Source of the DNA: Rhodanobacter sp.
GTDB lineage: Bacteria; Pseudomonadota; Gammaproteobacteria; Xanthomonadales; Rhodanobacteraceae
DNA: 26,986 nucleotides
Direction: 5' to 3'
Assembly: GCA_026193555.1 (NCBI GenBank)
Contig: JAPHUU010000111.1
Span: forward strand, 1-26,986
In this document: positions 16,568 to 25,578 of the stretch, one piece after another
Layout of the letters: each line of letters starts with the position of its first letter
Numbering within the stretch: the stretch's first letter is position 1
Notes under the pieces: model-generated
Databases searched by the model: none
What the model saw: the letters and a program-made list of their open reading frames with translations, nothing else
Told to the model about the DNA's origin: nothing
Made by a program: the position numbers and the translations under genes

Positions 16568-18352
16568 ATGGTGAGCAAGCTGGCGGCGCTCGAGCGCTGG
16601 GTAAACGACGCGGCAGCGCTGACGCGCCCGGCCACGATCCACTGGTGTGACGGCTCGGAGGCCGAGTATCAGTCGCTGATACGGCAGATGCTGCAGACCG
16701 GTGATCTGGTCGAATTGAACCAGCAGACCCATCCCGGCTGCTATCTGCACCGCTCCAACCCCGCGGACGTGGCCCGGGTCGAACACCTCACCTTCGTCTG
16801 CCACTCGCAGCAGCAAGACAGCGGGCCGAACAACCACTGGATGGCGCCGGCCGAGGCACACGCGAAGATCGACGCCCTGTTCGACGGCTGCATGGCCGGC
16901 CGCACCATGTATGTGATTCCCTACTGCATGGGGCCGATCGATTCGCCGCTGGCGCGCTGCGGGGTGGAGATCACCGACAGCCCCTATGTCGTCGCCAACA
17001 TGCGCATCATGACCCGCATGGGTGCCGCCGCACAGGAGCGGATCGAACGCGAAGGGCATTTCGTCAAGGGCCTGCACTCCATTGGCGAGCTCGATCCCGA
17101 GCGGCGCTTCATCATGCATTTCCCGGAAGAGCTCACCATCAAGTCCTACGGCTCCGGCTACGGCGGCAATGCACTGCTGGGCAAGAAATGCCATGCGCTG
17201 CGGATCGCCAGCAACCAGGCGCGCGACGAGGGCTGGATGGCCGAACACATGCTGATCGTCGGCATCGAGAACCCGGCCGGCAAGACCCACTATGTCGCCG
17301 CCGCGTTTCCCTCGGCCTGCGGCAAGACCAACCTGGCGATGCTGATTCCGCCGGAGGGCTACCGCCGGGATGGCTGGAAGGTATGGACGATCGGCGACGA
17401 CATCTGCTGGATGCGCCCCGGTGCGGATGGCCGCCTGTATGCGATCAATCCGGAAGCCGGTTTTTTCGGCGTGGCTCCGGGCACCAGCACCTCGACCAAC
17501 TCGAACGCGTTGAAAAGCATTTCGAGCAACACGATCTTCACCAACGTGGCCGTCACCGCCGACAACCAGCCATGGTGGGAGGGGCTGCCCGGCACTCCGG
17601 TCACCGACTGGCAGGGGCGGCCCTACGATCCGGCCAACGGCCCGGCAGCACATCCGAACTCGCGCTTCACGGTGAGCGCGAAGCAGTGCCCCACCTGGTC
17701 GGACAAGGCCGAGGACGCCCAGGGCGTACCGCTCAGCGCGATCATGTTTGGCGGGCGCCGCCCCTCGTTGCTGCCGCTGGTGATGGAGGCTCGCGACTGG
17801 ACTCACGGCGTGCTGATGGGCGCGGCAATGGGCTCGGAAACCACTGCGGCCGCCACCGGTGCGGTTGGCGTGCTGCGGCGGGACTCGATGGCGATGAAAC
17901 CGTTCTGCGGCTACCACTATGGCGACTATTTCGCGCATTGGCTGTCGTTCGACCAGCCCGCCGCGAAGCTACCGAAAGTCTTCCACGTCAACTGGTTCCG
18001 CAAGGGTAGCGACGGCAAGTTCCTGTGGCCCGGTTTTGGCGACAACCTGCGCGTGCTGGAGTGGATGATCGGCCGTGTCGAAGGCGCTCTCGGCGGCCTG
18101 GAAACGCCGATCGGCATCCTGCCGGCCGATGGCGAACTGAGGCTGGACGGCACCAAGGTCGACCCGACCCGGATCGATGAGCTGCTCGACGTGGATGTCG
18201 CTGCCTGGCAGGAGGAACTGGCGGCGATCGGCACTTACCTGGACAGCTTCGAACCGCGCCTGCCCGAGCGCCTGCGCCAGGAGCAGCAGCGGGTCGCTGC
18301 GGCGCTTGTTGGAGGCACCGAACGCACCCGCCGCGCCGCGACGGCCCCCTGA
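16568..18352 (+). CDS. pckG: Phosphoenolpyruvate carboxykinase (GTP)
   Basis: A 594-residue cytosolic enzyme converting oxaloacetate and GTP to PEP, CO2 and GDP, the entry to gluconeogenesis from organic and fatty acids. The kinase-1a P-loop reads FPSACGKTN at residues 247-255, with the family's reactive Cys at C251. Substrate-binding stretches include SYGSGYGGNALLGKKCHALR and the metal-site WTIGDDICWM. This is the GTP class, not the ATP class (pckA). The start has a purine-rich AGAGAGAG just upstream. The last 20 or so residues are Arg/Ala-rich and beyond the usual core. Placing it beside the fadE/TetR locus makes metabolic sense: beta-oxidation supplies acetyl-CoA and PEPCK draws carbon to sugars. 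Confidence 0.96.
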   Translation: MVSKLAALERWVNDAAALTRPATIHWCDGSEAEYQSLIRQMLQTGDLVELNQQTHPGCYLHRSNPADVARVEHLTFVCHSQQQDSGPNNHWMAPAEAHAKIDALFDGCMAGRTMYVIPYCMGPIDSPLARCGVEITDSPYVVANMRIMTRMGAAAQERIEREGHFVKGLHSIGELDPERRFIMHFPEELTIKSYGSGYGGNALLGKKCHALRIASNQARDEGWMAEHMLIVGIENPAGKTHYVAAAFPSACGKTNLAMLIPPEGYRRDGWKVWTIGDDICWMRPGADGRLYAINPEAGFFGVAPGTSTSTNSNALKSISSNTIFTNVAVTADNQPWWEGLPGTPVTDWQGRPYDPANGPAAHPNSRFTVSAKQCPTWSDKAEDAQGVPLSAIMFGGRRPSLLPLVMEARDWTHGVLMGAAMGSETTAAATGAVGVLRRDSMAMKPFCGYHYGDYFAHWLSFDQPAAKLPKVFHVNWFRKGSDGKFLWPGFGDNLRVLEWMIGRVEGALGGLETPIGILPADGELRLDGTKVDPTRIDELLDVDVAAWQEELAAIGTYLDSFEPRLPERLRQEQQRVAAALVGGTERTRRAATAP

Positions 18353-18495
18353 CCCAGGCGGATCACGGACGGCGCGTCACCGGCCATCCATGATCCGACG
18401 GCGTACTGAAACATGTGAGGCGGTTCAAACCCTGCGGCGCGGTCGCGCATCCAACTGGCAAGATGATTGCCGCCTGCCCCGATTCCGGAAACCCC

Positions 18496-19044
18496 ATGCC
18501 ACCTGCCGCCACCGCAGGAGCCAGCGAGACCGATGACGTGCGCGCGGCAGCTGCCGGCGATCGTCAGGCATTCCAGCGGCTCTATCGGAAGCATGTGGAT
18601 CGCATCCACGGTGCAGTCTGGCGACTGGCCGGCTACGACCATGCGCGCGCGGAGGATCTGACCCAGGATGCGTTCATTCGGGCCTGGCAGAAATTGCCCG
18701 GCTTTCGCCACGAAAGCGCCTTCGGCACCTGGCTGTACCGACTCGCCATCAACGTGGCACTGATGGACATCCGCGCGCGCGGTGCCGATCCGGTCGACAT
18801 GCTGGATGACGATCACCTGCCCGACGCCGGCCAGTCGCCATTCTGCGCCGCCGAACGCGGGGAGCTTGAGCGCGCGATCGGCAAGCTGCCGCCCCGTGCC
18901 CGTGCCGTGCTGGTGCTGCACGATGTCGAAGGTTGGCGCCATCAGGAAATCGGCAACGAACTGGGCATGGCGACTGGCACGTCGAAGGCGCAATTGCACC
19001 GCGCCCGCGGCCTGCTGCGAAAGGTACTGGGAGAACAGACATGA
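18496..19044 (+). CDS. ECF-type RNA polymerase sigma factor
   Basis: A 182-residue sigma-70 family protein with only regions 2 and 4. Region 2 spans about 14-95 (DLTQDAFIRAWQKLPGF and STWLYRLAIN-like FGTWLYRLAINVALMDIRAR). Region 4 spans about 122-175 (IGKLPPRARAVLVLHDVEGWRHQEIGNELGMATGTSKAQLHRAR, with the HTH). ATG 18496 has GGA 6 nt upstream; ATG 18463 and an earlier GTG are alternatives. Its TGA overlaps the ATG of the next gene (ATGA), the classic layout of a sigma/anti-sigma pair. Target genes probably include its own operon, but I could not identify a certain autoregulated promoter in 18353-18495. Confidence 0.93.
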   Translation: MPPAATAGASETDDVRAAAAGDRQAFQRLYRKHVDRIHGAVWRLAGYDHARAEDLTQDAFIRAWQKLPGFRHESAFGTWLYRLAINVALMDIRARGADPVDMLDDDHLPDAGQSPFCAAERGELERAIGKLPPRARAVLVLHDVEGWRHQEIGNELGMATGTSKAQLHRARGLLRKVLGEQT

Positions 19045-19493
19045 ACGAATTGGCCTGGCGCAGCCAGTTGCGCGACCTGCGCCAGCCGCAGCCCCCCCGG
19101 CGCGATCTTTGGGACGCGATCGATTGCGCGCTGGATGACACGGCACCGGAGGTCGCCGGATCAGACCGCAGCACGAGCAGCCGCCCTGCACCGCCTCGGC
19201 GACGTTGGCTGGCCGCAGCCTGCATCATCGCTGCGTCGCTGCTGCTCGGCGGCACCGGTTGGCGACTGCTGCATGCTCCTGCGCCGGCAATCGCTCTTGC
19301 ACCAGAGGTTTCGCCGAACTGGAAGCCTGCCGACCCGCGACTGGCCGGTGCGGCGATCGAATTGAGCGCAGCGCGCATGGAGTTGCAGCAGGCGCTCCGG
19401 CAAGCGCCCGATTCAGCTGCCCTGCAACGCCTGCTGGTACGCACCGAACGTCAGCAATCCCGACTGCACTTGCTGGCCAACGATGCTGGCTGA
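19041..19493 (+). CDS. Putative single-pass anti-sigma factor
   Basis: A 150-residue protein translationally coupled to the ECF sigma gene by a 4-nt overlap. It has an N-terminal cytoplasmic part of about 53 residues (LRDLRQPQPPRRDLWDAIDCALDD, the right place for a sigma-binding domain), an RRR stop-transfer, one membrane helix at about 56-73, and a periplasmic helical part rich in Ala/Gln/Leu (about 97-147) that may be a coiled coil. There is no HxxxCxxC zinc motif, so it is not a ZAS-type anti-sigma. The role is inferred from position, topology and size, not from clear homology. Confidence 0.7.
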   Translation: MNELAWRSQLRDLRQPQPPRRDLWDAIDCALDDTAPEVAGSDRSTSSRPAPPRRRWLAAACIIAASLLLGGTGWRLLHAPAPAIALAPEVSPNWKPADPRLAGAAIELSAARMELQQALRQAPDSAALQRLLVRTERQQSRLHLLANDAG

Positions 19494-19507
19494 ACTGAGG
19501 AATGATC

Positions 19508-20410
19508 ATGAAATCCACCCGCTACATACCCCTGCTGCTCTGCCTGTGCATCGGCACCGCGCTGGCCGACACACCGATCCATCTGCACCACGACGCCAGT
19601 CCGACCGCCCACGTCAGCATCGGCAACGTCGCCGGGACGGTGACCGTCATTGCATGGGACCGCAACGAAGTGCAGGTCAGCGGCAGCCTCGGCGACGGCT
19701 CCAAACCGCTGGCGATCAGCGGCAACAATGAGCGCCTGACGATCAAGGTCGAGCCGCGGGATGGCTCCGGCTGGTTCAACTGGAGCAATAACCGCAAGAT
19801 GGCTCCGACCACCCTGGAACTGCACGTGCCCAGGGCGGCCTCGCTGGATGTCAGCGTGATCAGTGCGCCATTGGTGATCGACGGCCTCGCCGGCGGCAAC
19901 ATCGATGTCGACTCGGTCAGTGGAAAATCGCGCATCAACGCGCAGACGCCGATGCTGAAGGTGGATAGTGTCAGTGGCGGTGTCGAACTGGCCGGACATG
20001 CCGATCAGGCCGACTTGCAGACGGTAAGCGGCGATATCCTCGCGCCCACCCTCGGCAGCGAGGTCAAGCTGCAGACGGTATCCGGGCGCATCCAGGCCAA
20101 CGGCGGCCCGTGGCGCAGGCTGTCGCTGAGCACGGTGTCCGGCGACGTGCAGCTGGCCGGGAAACTGGCGATCGATGGCGACATCGACATCGACAGCATG
20201 AGTGGTGATGTGCAGCTGCAACTGCCGGCCGACACGTCCGGCATGCTGCGCGGAAGCAGCTTCAGCGGTAACCTGCGCAGCGATTTCGGCGCGGCGCAGA
20301 AACAACGGCACGGACCCGGCAGCAGCCTGGAGGTGCGGCTCGGAGATGGCCGGGGCCGGATCAACATCGAGACCTTCAGCGGCGACCTGCGCATTCGCAA
20401 ACAGGACTGA
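19508..20410 (+). CDS. Exported DUF4097 beta-strand-repeat protein
   Basis: A 300-residue protein with a signal peptide (residues 1-20, ending ALA before DTPIH). The mature part is a run of short beta repeats that share a (V/F/M)SG(x) turn: DSVSGK, DSVSGG, QTVSGD, QTVSGR, STVSGD, DSMSGD, SSFSGN, ETFSGD. This suggests a right-handed beta-helix or solenoid, as described for DUF4097/adhesin-like domains. The second of two ATGs is chosen because GAGG (19497-19500) is 7 nt before 19508. It is the last gene of the sigma/anti-sigma operon, 14 nt downstream, so it is probably made on the ECF signal as an envelope protein or sensor partner. Molecular function unknown. Confidence 0.85.
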   Translation: MKSTRYIPLLLCLCIGTALADTPIHLHHDASPTAHVSIGNVAGTVTVIAWDRNEVQVSGSLGDGSKPLAISGNNERLTIKVEPRDGSGWFNWSNNRKMAPTTLELHVPRAASLDVSVISAPLVIDGLAGGNIDVDSVSGKSRINAQTPMLKVDSVSGGVELAGHADQADLQTVSGDILAPTLGSEVKLQTVSGRIQANGGPWRRLSLSTVSGDVQLAGKLAIDGDIDIDSMSGDVQLQLPADTSGMLRGSSFSGNLRSDFGAAQKQRHGPGSSLEVRLGDGRGRINIETFSGDLRIRKQD

Positions 20411-20433
20411 CCGCCGCTCAAGCGCATGCGCAA

Positions 20434-20462
20434 ATGAAAACGCCGTCGCAGAGGCGACGGCG
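20434..20462 (-). terminator. Terminator of the minus-strand envelope-protein gene
   Basis: A 9-bp stem CGCCGTCGC / GCGACGGCG with a 4-nt loop. On the minus strand it is followed by TTTTCATTT, giving an intrinsic terminator 36 nt after the stop of the gene ending at 20498. On the plus strand there is no T tract, so it is weaker for the DUF4097 operon. Confidence 0.7.
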
Positions 20463-20497
20463 CAAGCAGGCTGCAAGGCGGACGTTCGTCAGCCGGA

Positions 20498-21400
20498 TCA
20501 GAGATCCTGGTGATATTGCACGTAAGGCGTGCGCGACTGATCCGGCTCGGGACCGACGGGCGTATTCGCCGGCGTGCCGGACGACCACAGATTCTGCGCA
20601 CCGACACTCAACTGACCGCGCCACGGCAAGCGCCAGGTTACGCCAAGATCAATGCTGTTCCAGCGCCTGTCCGCACCGAGCATGCCCGGTTGCGGCTGCA
20701 TGGTGCGCCCCACCAAGGTACCGCTCAGCGGGCCGTGGTCGACACCAAAGCTCAATGCCCTCTGATCCAGCGCACTGACACCCAGGACATTGCCCGGCAA
20801 CAGGCGAATGAGACCGACACTCGCACCGAGATCGATCCCGCTCTTGCTACCCAATGCCAACCGGCCGTGGGCCATGAACTGCGTGCTGCTGTCAAAACCG
20901 GACAATCCGTCGACCCCGGGCGTATTGCCGGCGAGCACTCGCGGCAACAGCACCACATTGTTGCCGCGGACGCTGTTGGATCCGACGCTCAGACCCACGC
21001 TGTACGGGCCGGCGTCATAGGTAGCGCCCACTTCGCTCCCAACCACCCGCATCGGCTGGTTGGCCCACGAATACTGGCTGACTTCGGCATGCGCCTGCAG
21101 CCTGGGTGCCAATCCGTATTCCAGCCCGGTCGTCATGCCATTGGCTGGGTCAGCCACATGCGACAGCAACGGCGCATTGTCACGCAGCGCCTTTGCGCCC
21201 GCCGTCTTGTCCGCCTTGAGTATCAGCAGCCGACCGTCGGTACCATGCCACAGCGGCACCATCAGACCCGAGCCGCCGGCATCCATCGGGTAGGACTGCT
21301 GGCTCAACAGACGCTCGGACAACGCCATGTCGCCGCCCACAGACTGCCCGGCCGCAACCAGCGGCAACAGACAGATCAACAGGGCAAGCAAACGGCGCAT
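20498..21400 (-). CDS. Exported protein, probably outer-membrane beta-barrel
   Basis: A 300-residue protein with a signal peptide (MRRLLALLICLLPLVAAGQS). The mature part is Gly-rich with alternating polar/apolar strands (GLEYGLAPRLQAHAEVSQYSW, VGSEVGATYDAGPYSVGLSVGSN, GIDLGASVGLIRLLPG, NSIDLGVTWRLPWRGQLSVGAQNLW), as in outer-membrane barrels. The C-terminus ends HQDL and not in the usual aromatic residue. I do not recognise a family. It is convergent to the DUF4097 gene. A promoter with a perfect TATAAT lies about 50 nt upstream. Confidence 0.7.
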   Translation of the reverse strand: MRRLLALLICLLPLVAAGQSVGGDMALSERLLSQQSYPMDAGGSGLMVPLWHGTDGRLLILKADKTAGAKALRDNAPLLSHVADPANGMTTGLEYGLAPRLQAHAEVSQYSWANQPMRVVGSEVGATYDAGPYSVGLSVGSNSVRGNNVVLLPRVLAGNTPGVDGLSGFDSSTQFMAHGRLALGSKSGIDLGASVGLIRLLPGNVLGVSALDQRALSFGVDHGPLSGTLVGRTMQPQPGMLGADRRWNSIDLGVTWRLPWRGQLSVGAQNLWSSGTPANTPVGPEPDQSRTPYVQYHQDL

Positions 21401-21448
21401 GTGACTTCAGAGACCCCTCTTGGGGAAATGGACATGAGACTTTGGCAA

Positions 21449-21454
21449 ATTATA
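21449..21454 (-). promoter_or_regulatory. -10 element for the envelope-protein gene
   Basis: TATAAT on the minus strand, about 48 nt before the ATG at 21400, in an AT-rich patch that stands out from the GC-rich surroundings. The -35 (TGTTAG at 17 bp) is weak. Confidence 0.5.
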
Positions 21455-21488
21455 TCCCGCTTTACGTTTTGCTAACACCCCGAAAAGC

Positions 21489-21538
21489 GGTACCCGTACA
21501 CAAAAATCGCCCTTGCCTCCTGCGACCTCACGGGTACC
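21489..21538. repeat. Inverted repeat upstream of the GGDEF-EAL gene
   Basis: Arms GGTACCCGT (21489-21497) and ACGGGTACC (21530-21538), separated by 32 bp. It lies in the 244-bp gap between divergent genes and could be a looped or cooperative operator pair. Function unknown. Confidence 0.4.
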
Positions 21539-21644
21539 CGCCAGGTTCCCGTCTGCCGGAACGCTGGCTAGCATGCGGGCTTACACGATATAAAGGGGGC
21601 TGATATTGCATCCCTTTGAGCCGACCCGGATCTGACCACCGCCG

Positions 21645-24554
21645 ATGAGCTCCACTCCCACGACCCGTCCAACCCTGTTGCTTTCAGTGACACGGGATTT
21701 TGCGGCGTTGCACGGAGCTGTCGAACAGTTGTTCGAAGCCACCGACGGCGACAGCGTGCTGGAGATCTGCGAGCGCATGCTGCGCAATGTCTGCATCCGT
21801 GGCCGGCTGTACTGGCGCAGCATGGACGAGACACCGCCCCCCCATGCGGCGGAACGACTCGATCTGGCACAGGATTCCCACGGGCGGCGACAACTGACCC
21901 TGGAAGGGCCCGACCTGCCCTTGCCCGAACGCATCCGCGACCAGCTGACCTGGCTGGGAAGCCTGGCCGAAACGCGACTGCGCCAGCTGGCCGAGAATAG
22001 CCGCTTGTATGAGGCCATCTCCCGACTCGCACTGGCCGAACGGCTGCAACGTGCGCTGTATGCAATCGCCGAGCAGGCCGGCGCACAGCAGGACATGCCC
22101 GAGATGATGCGCTCGCTGCACGCCATCGTCAGCAGCCTGATGTACGCGGAAAACTTCTACATCGCGCTGCACGACACGGTCACCGACACCGTGCGTTTCC
22201 CCTATTACCTGGACATCAAGGACAACGATCCACCACCGCCACCGGACCAGGATATTCCGCTGCGCGACATGATTTACGGCATCACCTGGAACCTGTTGCA
22301 GGACGGCCGGCCCCTGATGGGATCGATCGAGGAATTGAAACAGCAGCTCGGTGAACGCTTTGTCCTGATCGGTGCCCGTTGCGAACACCTTCTGGGCGTA
22401 CCGCTGTCGCGCGGCGACCGTGTGGTGGGCTGCATCGTGACGCAGAGCTACCGCACGGATACCCATTACTCCCGACAGGATCTGGAGCTGCTGAACTACG
22501 TGGCACAGCACGTGATGACTGCACTGGATCGCCGCGAAGCCCATATCGAGCTGGGGCGGCGGGTTGCCGATCGCACCACCGCGCTGCGCGAGGTCAACCG
22601 GATCCTGCGCCAGCAGGTGTTGCAGCGCCAGCGCGGCGAACGGCTGCAGACGGCCCTGTTCCGGATCGCCGAACTGTCCAACAACTCCGAGAGCCTGGAG
22701 AAGTTCTACGCTGCCGTGCATCAGGTGATCGGTCGCCTGCTGTACGCGCGCAATTTCTACATCGCCCTGATCGACGAGGACAACGACTGCCTGACCTTTC
22801 CGTACTCGGTAGACGAGGTCGACAAGGACAGGCCGGCGCGCGCGCATGGCCGCGGCGCCACCGAGTACGTGATGCGCCATGCCAAGCCGCTGCTGGCCGA
22901 TCCCGGGGAAATCGAAAGGCTCCGTGCCTTGGGCGAAATCAACCACTTTGGTGCCGCCGCGGTGTGCTGGCTTGGCGTACCGCTGCTATGGGGCGGCAAG
23001 GCGATGGGCGTGCTGGCAGTGCAAAGCTATGCTCCGGAACACACCTACGAGGAACGTGATCAGGAGTTGCTGACCTTCGTCAGCTACCACATTGCCAATG
23101 CGCTGCAGCGAAAGCATGCGGCCACCACGCTGAAACACGCCTACGCCAGCCTCGAGCGCCGCGTCACCGAAAGAACCCGGGCGCTGGCACTGGCCAATCG
23201 CGACCTGCGCGAACAGATTGCCGAGCGCGAGCGGGTCGAGCGCCGACTGAAATACGAGACGCTGCACGATTCGCTGACCGGACTGCCCAACCGTGCCCTG
23301 CTGCTGCAGCGGCTGGAACAGGCGATGCATCGCTATACCGAGAATCCGAGCGAGCAGTTCGCGGTGCTGTTCATTGATCTGGACCGGTTCAAGGTCATCA
23401 ATGATTCGGTGGGTCACCTGGTCGGCGACGACCTGCTGTTCCAGGTCGGCGGCCGGATCCGCGCCTGCCTGAAGACGCGTGACGTGGTCGCGCGTCTTGG
23501 CGGCGATGAATTTGCAGTACTGCTGGAAAGCCTGGTCGATACCAGCAATGCCACGGTCGTTGCCGAACGCATCATCAGGGAGCTGCAGATCCAGTTCCGG
23601 CTGGGCACCAAGGAAATATTCACCTCAGCCTCGATCGGCATTGCCCTTGCCAGTCCACACTATCGGCAGCCGGAGGAGTTGCTGCGCGATGCCGACGCGG
23701 CGATGTACAACGCCAAGGACGGTGGTCGCCACCGTTCAGCGATGTTCGACGACCGCCTGCGGCGCGAAGCACTCTCGCTTCTGGACATGGAAAGCGATCT
23801 GCGGCATGGACTGCGCCGCGACGAATTCGAGCCGTTCTACCAGCCCATCGTGGAACTCGCCGATGGCCGCGTCGTGGGTTACGAGGCGCTGCTGCGCTGG
23901 CATCATCCGGAGCGTGGCCTGTTGTCGCCGCTGGATTTCCTGCTGATCGCCGACGAGTGCGGCTGCACCGAAGCCATCGACTGGCAGATCTTTGAACAGG
24001 TCTGCACCAAGGCCGTGCGGTTGATCGGCAGCGGCGGTTTCATCAGCATCAACGTGTCGGGCCGGCATTTCCGTACGATCGATCTCGACAAGCGACTGCT
24101 CGCATTGTTCGAGAAGTATGCCGTGCCCACCCGATGTATTCGTATCGAGGTAACCGAGCACGCCCTGCTGGAAAATCCCGACCAGGTCAAGCGGATGCTG
24201 AAAAACCTCCGCCATCACGGCGTCGGCATCGCGCTGGACGATTTCGGGACCGGCTACTCGTCGCTCAGCTACCTGCATCAATACCCGTTCGAGACGTTGA
24301 AGATCGATCGCTCGTTCATCACCGAACTGCCCACCGGCGACGAACAAACCCAGGGACTTGCGCTGGTACGGGGAATCCAGGTGCTGGCCGATTCACTGCA
24401 GATGAAAGTGATCGCCGAAGGCATCGAGCTGGAATCGCAGCGAGTGGCGCTGATGGCTGTCGGTTGCCGCTATGGCCAGGGCTTCCTGTTCTCCCAGGCG
24501 AAACCGGCCGAAAGCTGGCTTCCGGCCGGACGGCCATTGCTGCTGCCAGGCTGA
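21645..24554 (+). CDS. GAF-GAF-GGDEF-EAL cyclic-di-GMP enzyme
   Basis: A 969-residue soluble signalling protein. In order: an N-terminal helical region; a GAF domain (about 135-300); a helical linker; a second GAF-like domain (about 340-500) sharing the motif LxYAxNFYIAL with the first; a coiled-coil (ERRVTERTRALALANRDLREQIAERERVERRL, about 505-540); GGDEF (about 545-705; GGDEF at 619-623); and EAL (about 720-960; EAL at 747-749). The A-site is intact; the I-site position reads KTRD instead of RxxD, so product inhibition may be lost. The EAL domain keeps DDFGTGYSSL, KIDRSFI and AEGIE, so phosphodiesterase activity is likely too. No membrane segment. An in-frame stop lies just upstream of ATG 21645. 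Ligands of the GAF domains are unknown. Confidence 0.93.
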   Translation: MSSTPTTRPTLLLSVTRDFAALHGAVEQLFEATDGDSVLEICERMLRNVCIRGRLYWRSMDETPPPHAAERLDLAQDSHGRRQLTLEGPDLPLPERIRDQLTWLGSLAETRLRQLAENSRLYEAISRLALAERLQRALYAIAEQAGAQQDMPEMMRSLHAIVSSLMYAENFYIALHDTVTDTVRFPYYLDIKDNDPPPPPDQDIPLRDMIYGITWNLLQDGRPLMGSIEELKQQLGERFVLIGARCEHLLGVPLSRGDRVVGCIVTQSYRTDTHYSRQDLELLNYVAQHVMTALDRREAHIELGRRVADRTTALREVNRILRQQVLQRQRGERLQTALFRIAELSNNSESLEKFYAAVHQVIGRLLYARNFYIALIDEDNDCLTFPYSVDEVDKDRPARAHGRGATEYVMRHAKPLLADPGEIERLRALGEINHFGAAAVCWLGVPLLWGGKAMGVLAVQSYAPEHTYEERDQELLTFVSYHIANALQRKHAATTLKHAYASLERRVTERTRALALANRDLREQIAERERVERRLKYETLHDSLTGLPNRALLLQRLEQAMHRYTENPSEQFAVLFIDLDRFKVINDSVGHLVGDDLLFQVGGRIRACLKTRDVVARLGGDEFAVLLESLVDTSNATVVAERIIRELQIQFRLGTKEIFTSASIGIALASPHYRQPEELLRDADAAMYNAKDGGRHRSAMFDDRLRREALSLLDMESDLRHGLRRDEFEPFYQPIVELADGRVVGYEALLRWHHPERGLLSPLDFLLIADECGCTEAIDWQIFEQVCTKAVRLIGSGGFISINVSGRHFRTIDLDKRLLALFEKYAVPTRCIRIEVTEHALLENPDQVKRMLKNLRHHGVGIALDDFGTGYSSLSYLHQYPFETLKIDRSFITELPTGDEQTQGLALVRGIQVLADSLQMKVIAEGIELESQRVALMAVGCRYGQGFLFSQAKPAESWLPAGRPLLLPG

Positions 24555-24583
24555 GCCACTGCGCATCACGTGAATGCACCGGA

Positions 24584-25483
24584 CTACTGCGTGGTACCCG
24601 ACGGCGCCGGCGCGGCGTTGTTGCTGAGCAGGTGCTCGGCGTCGACGCGGTCGAAATGGTAGCGCTGGGCGCAGAACTCGCAGATCACCTCGATCTCGTC
24701 GTCACGGGCCAGCAGCGCCGCCTCGACTTCGTCGCGACCCAGCGAATGCAGCATGCTCGCGACCCGTTCACGACTGCAGCTGCAGCCGAAGGCCAGCGCG
24801 CGCGGCTCGAACAAGCGTACCGACTCCTCATGGTAGAGCCGATAGAGCAGCTGCGTGGGTGCGCTGGCGAGCAATTCGGTCGCATCCAGCGTGGCGGTCA
24901 AGTGCAGGATGCGATTCCATGCGTCGTCATCCCGTACGGCATCCCGCCCCCCTTCATCCGGCATCTTCTGCAACATCAGGCCGACCGCATGCATGCCGTC
25001 GCTCGCCAGCACGATGCGCGCCGGCAACTGCTCGGATTGGACAAAGTAGTTTTCCAGCGCCTCGGCAAGCCCGGCATGATGCAGATCGACCAGCCCCTGA
25101 TAGCGGCGCCCGCGCTCCACCTGCCCGATGGTGATGGCCATGATCGCGCCAGGCATCGCGCAGAGCTCCAGCACATCCGGTAACGGCTCGCTCCAGCGGG
25201 CCAGGCCGCGCAGCCGGCCCCCATCGTTGCACTCGGCAAACAACATGCGCAGTGGACCGGTGCTCTTCAGCTCGATCGACAGCGCGCCATCGAGCTTGAT
25301 GTTGCCGGTCAGCAGCGCACTGGCCGCGAGCGCCTCGCCCAGCAACGCGCGCAGCGCCGGCGGATAGTCGGCGCGACCGGCCACGTCGCGCCAGGCCGGC
25401 CCCAGCCGCACCAGCACGCCGCGCACGCCGGCATGCTCCAGCAGAAAGCGATGCAGGACATCGTCGTCGGAAAGGGTTTCCAA
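24584..25483 (-). CDS. hslO: Hsp33 redox-regulated chaperone
   Basis: A cytoplasmic chaperone activated by oxidation. The product is 299 residues (usual about 290). The C-terminal redox switch is complete: CSC at 234-236 and CEFC at 268-271, the four zinc cysteines. The N-terminal core includes LTGNIKLDGALSIELKSTGPLRMLFAECN. The frame is open to 25801, but family-like sequence begins at LETLSDDDVLHRFLLEHAGVRG. The only start codon there is a TTG at 25483, with TGGAG 9 nt upstream. An ATG at 25567 would add 28 residues (MRCPRS...) of unlikely sequence. It is divergent from mtgA. Confidence 0.92.
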   Translation of the reverse strand: METLSDDDVLHRFLLEHAGVRGVLVRLGPAWRDVAGRADYPPALRALLGEALAASALLTGNIKLDGALSIELKSTGPLRMLFAECNDGGRLRGLARWSEPLPDVLELCAMPGAIMAITIGQVERGRRYQGLVDLHHAGLAEALENYFVQSEQLPARIVLASDGMHAVGLMLQKMPDEGGRDAVRDDDAWNRILHLTATLDATELLASAPTQLLYRLYHEESVRLFEPRALAFGCSCSRERVASMLHSLGRDEVEAALLARDDEIEVICEFCAQRYHFDRVDAEHLLSNNAAPAPSGTTQ

Positions 25484-25546
25484 TACGGGGCGCTCCAGGG
25501 AACAGATCCCAAAGATAGGGGCGCGGTCGCACCGGTACAACGCCCC

Positions 25547-25552
25547 TATACT
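25547..25552 (+). promoter_or_regulatory. Probable -10 element of mtgA
   Basis: TATACT in the context CCCTATACTGCGCGG, 26 nt before the mtgA ATG. No clear -35. On the opposite strand a TTGTAC-N17-TATCTT pair could serve hslO, so the 95-nt gap would hold two facing promoters. Confidence 0.4.
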
Positions 25553-25578
25553 GCGCGGACACCTCATCGTGCGTGGCC

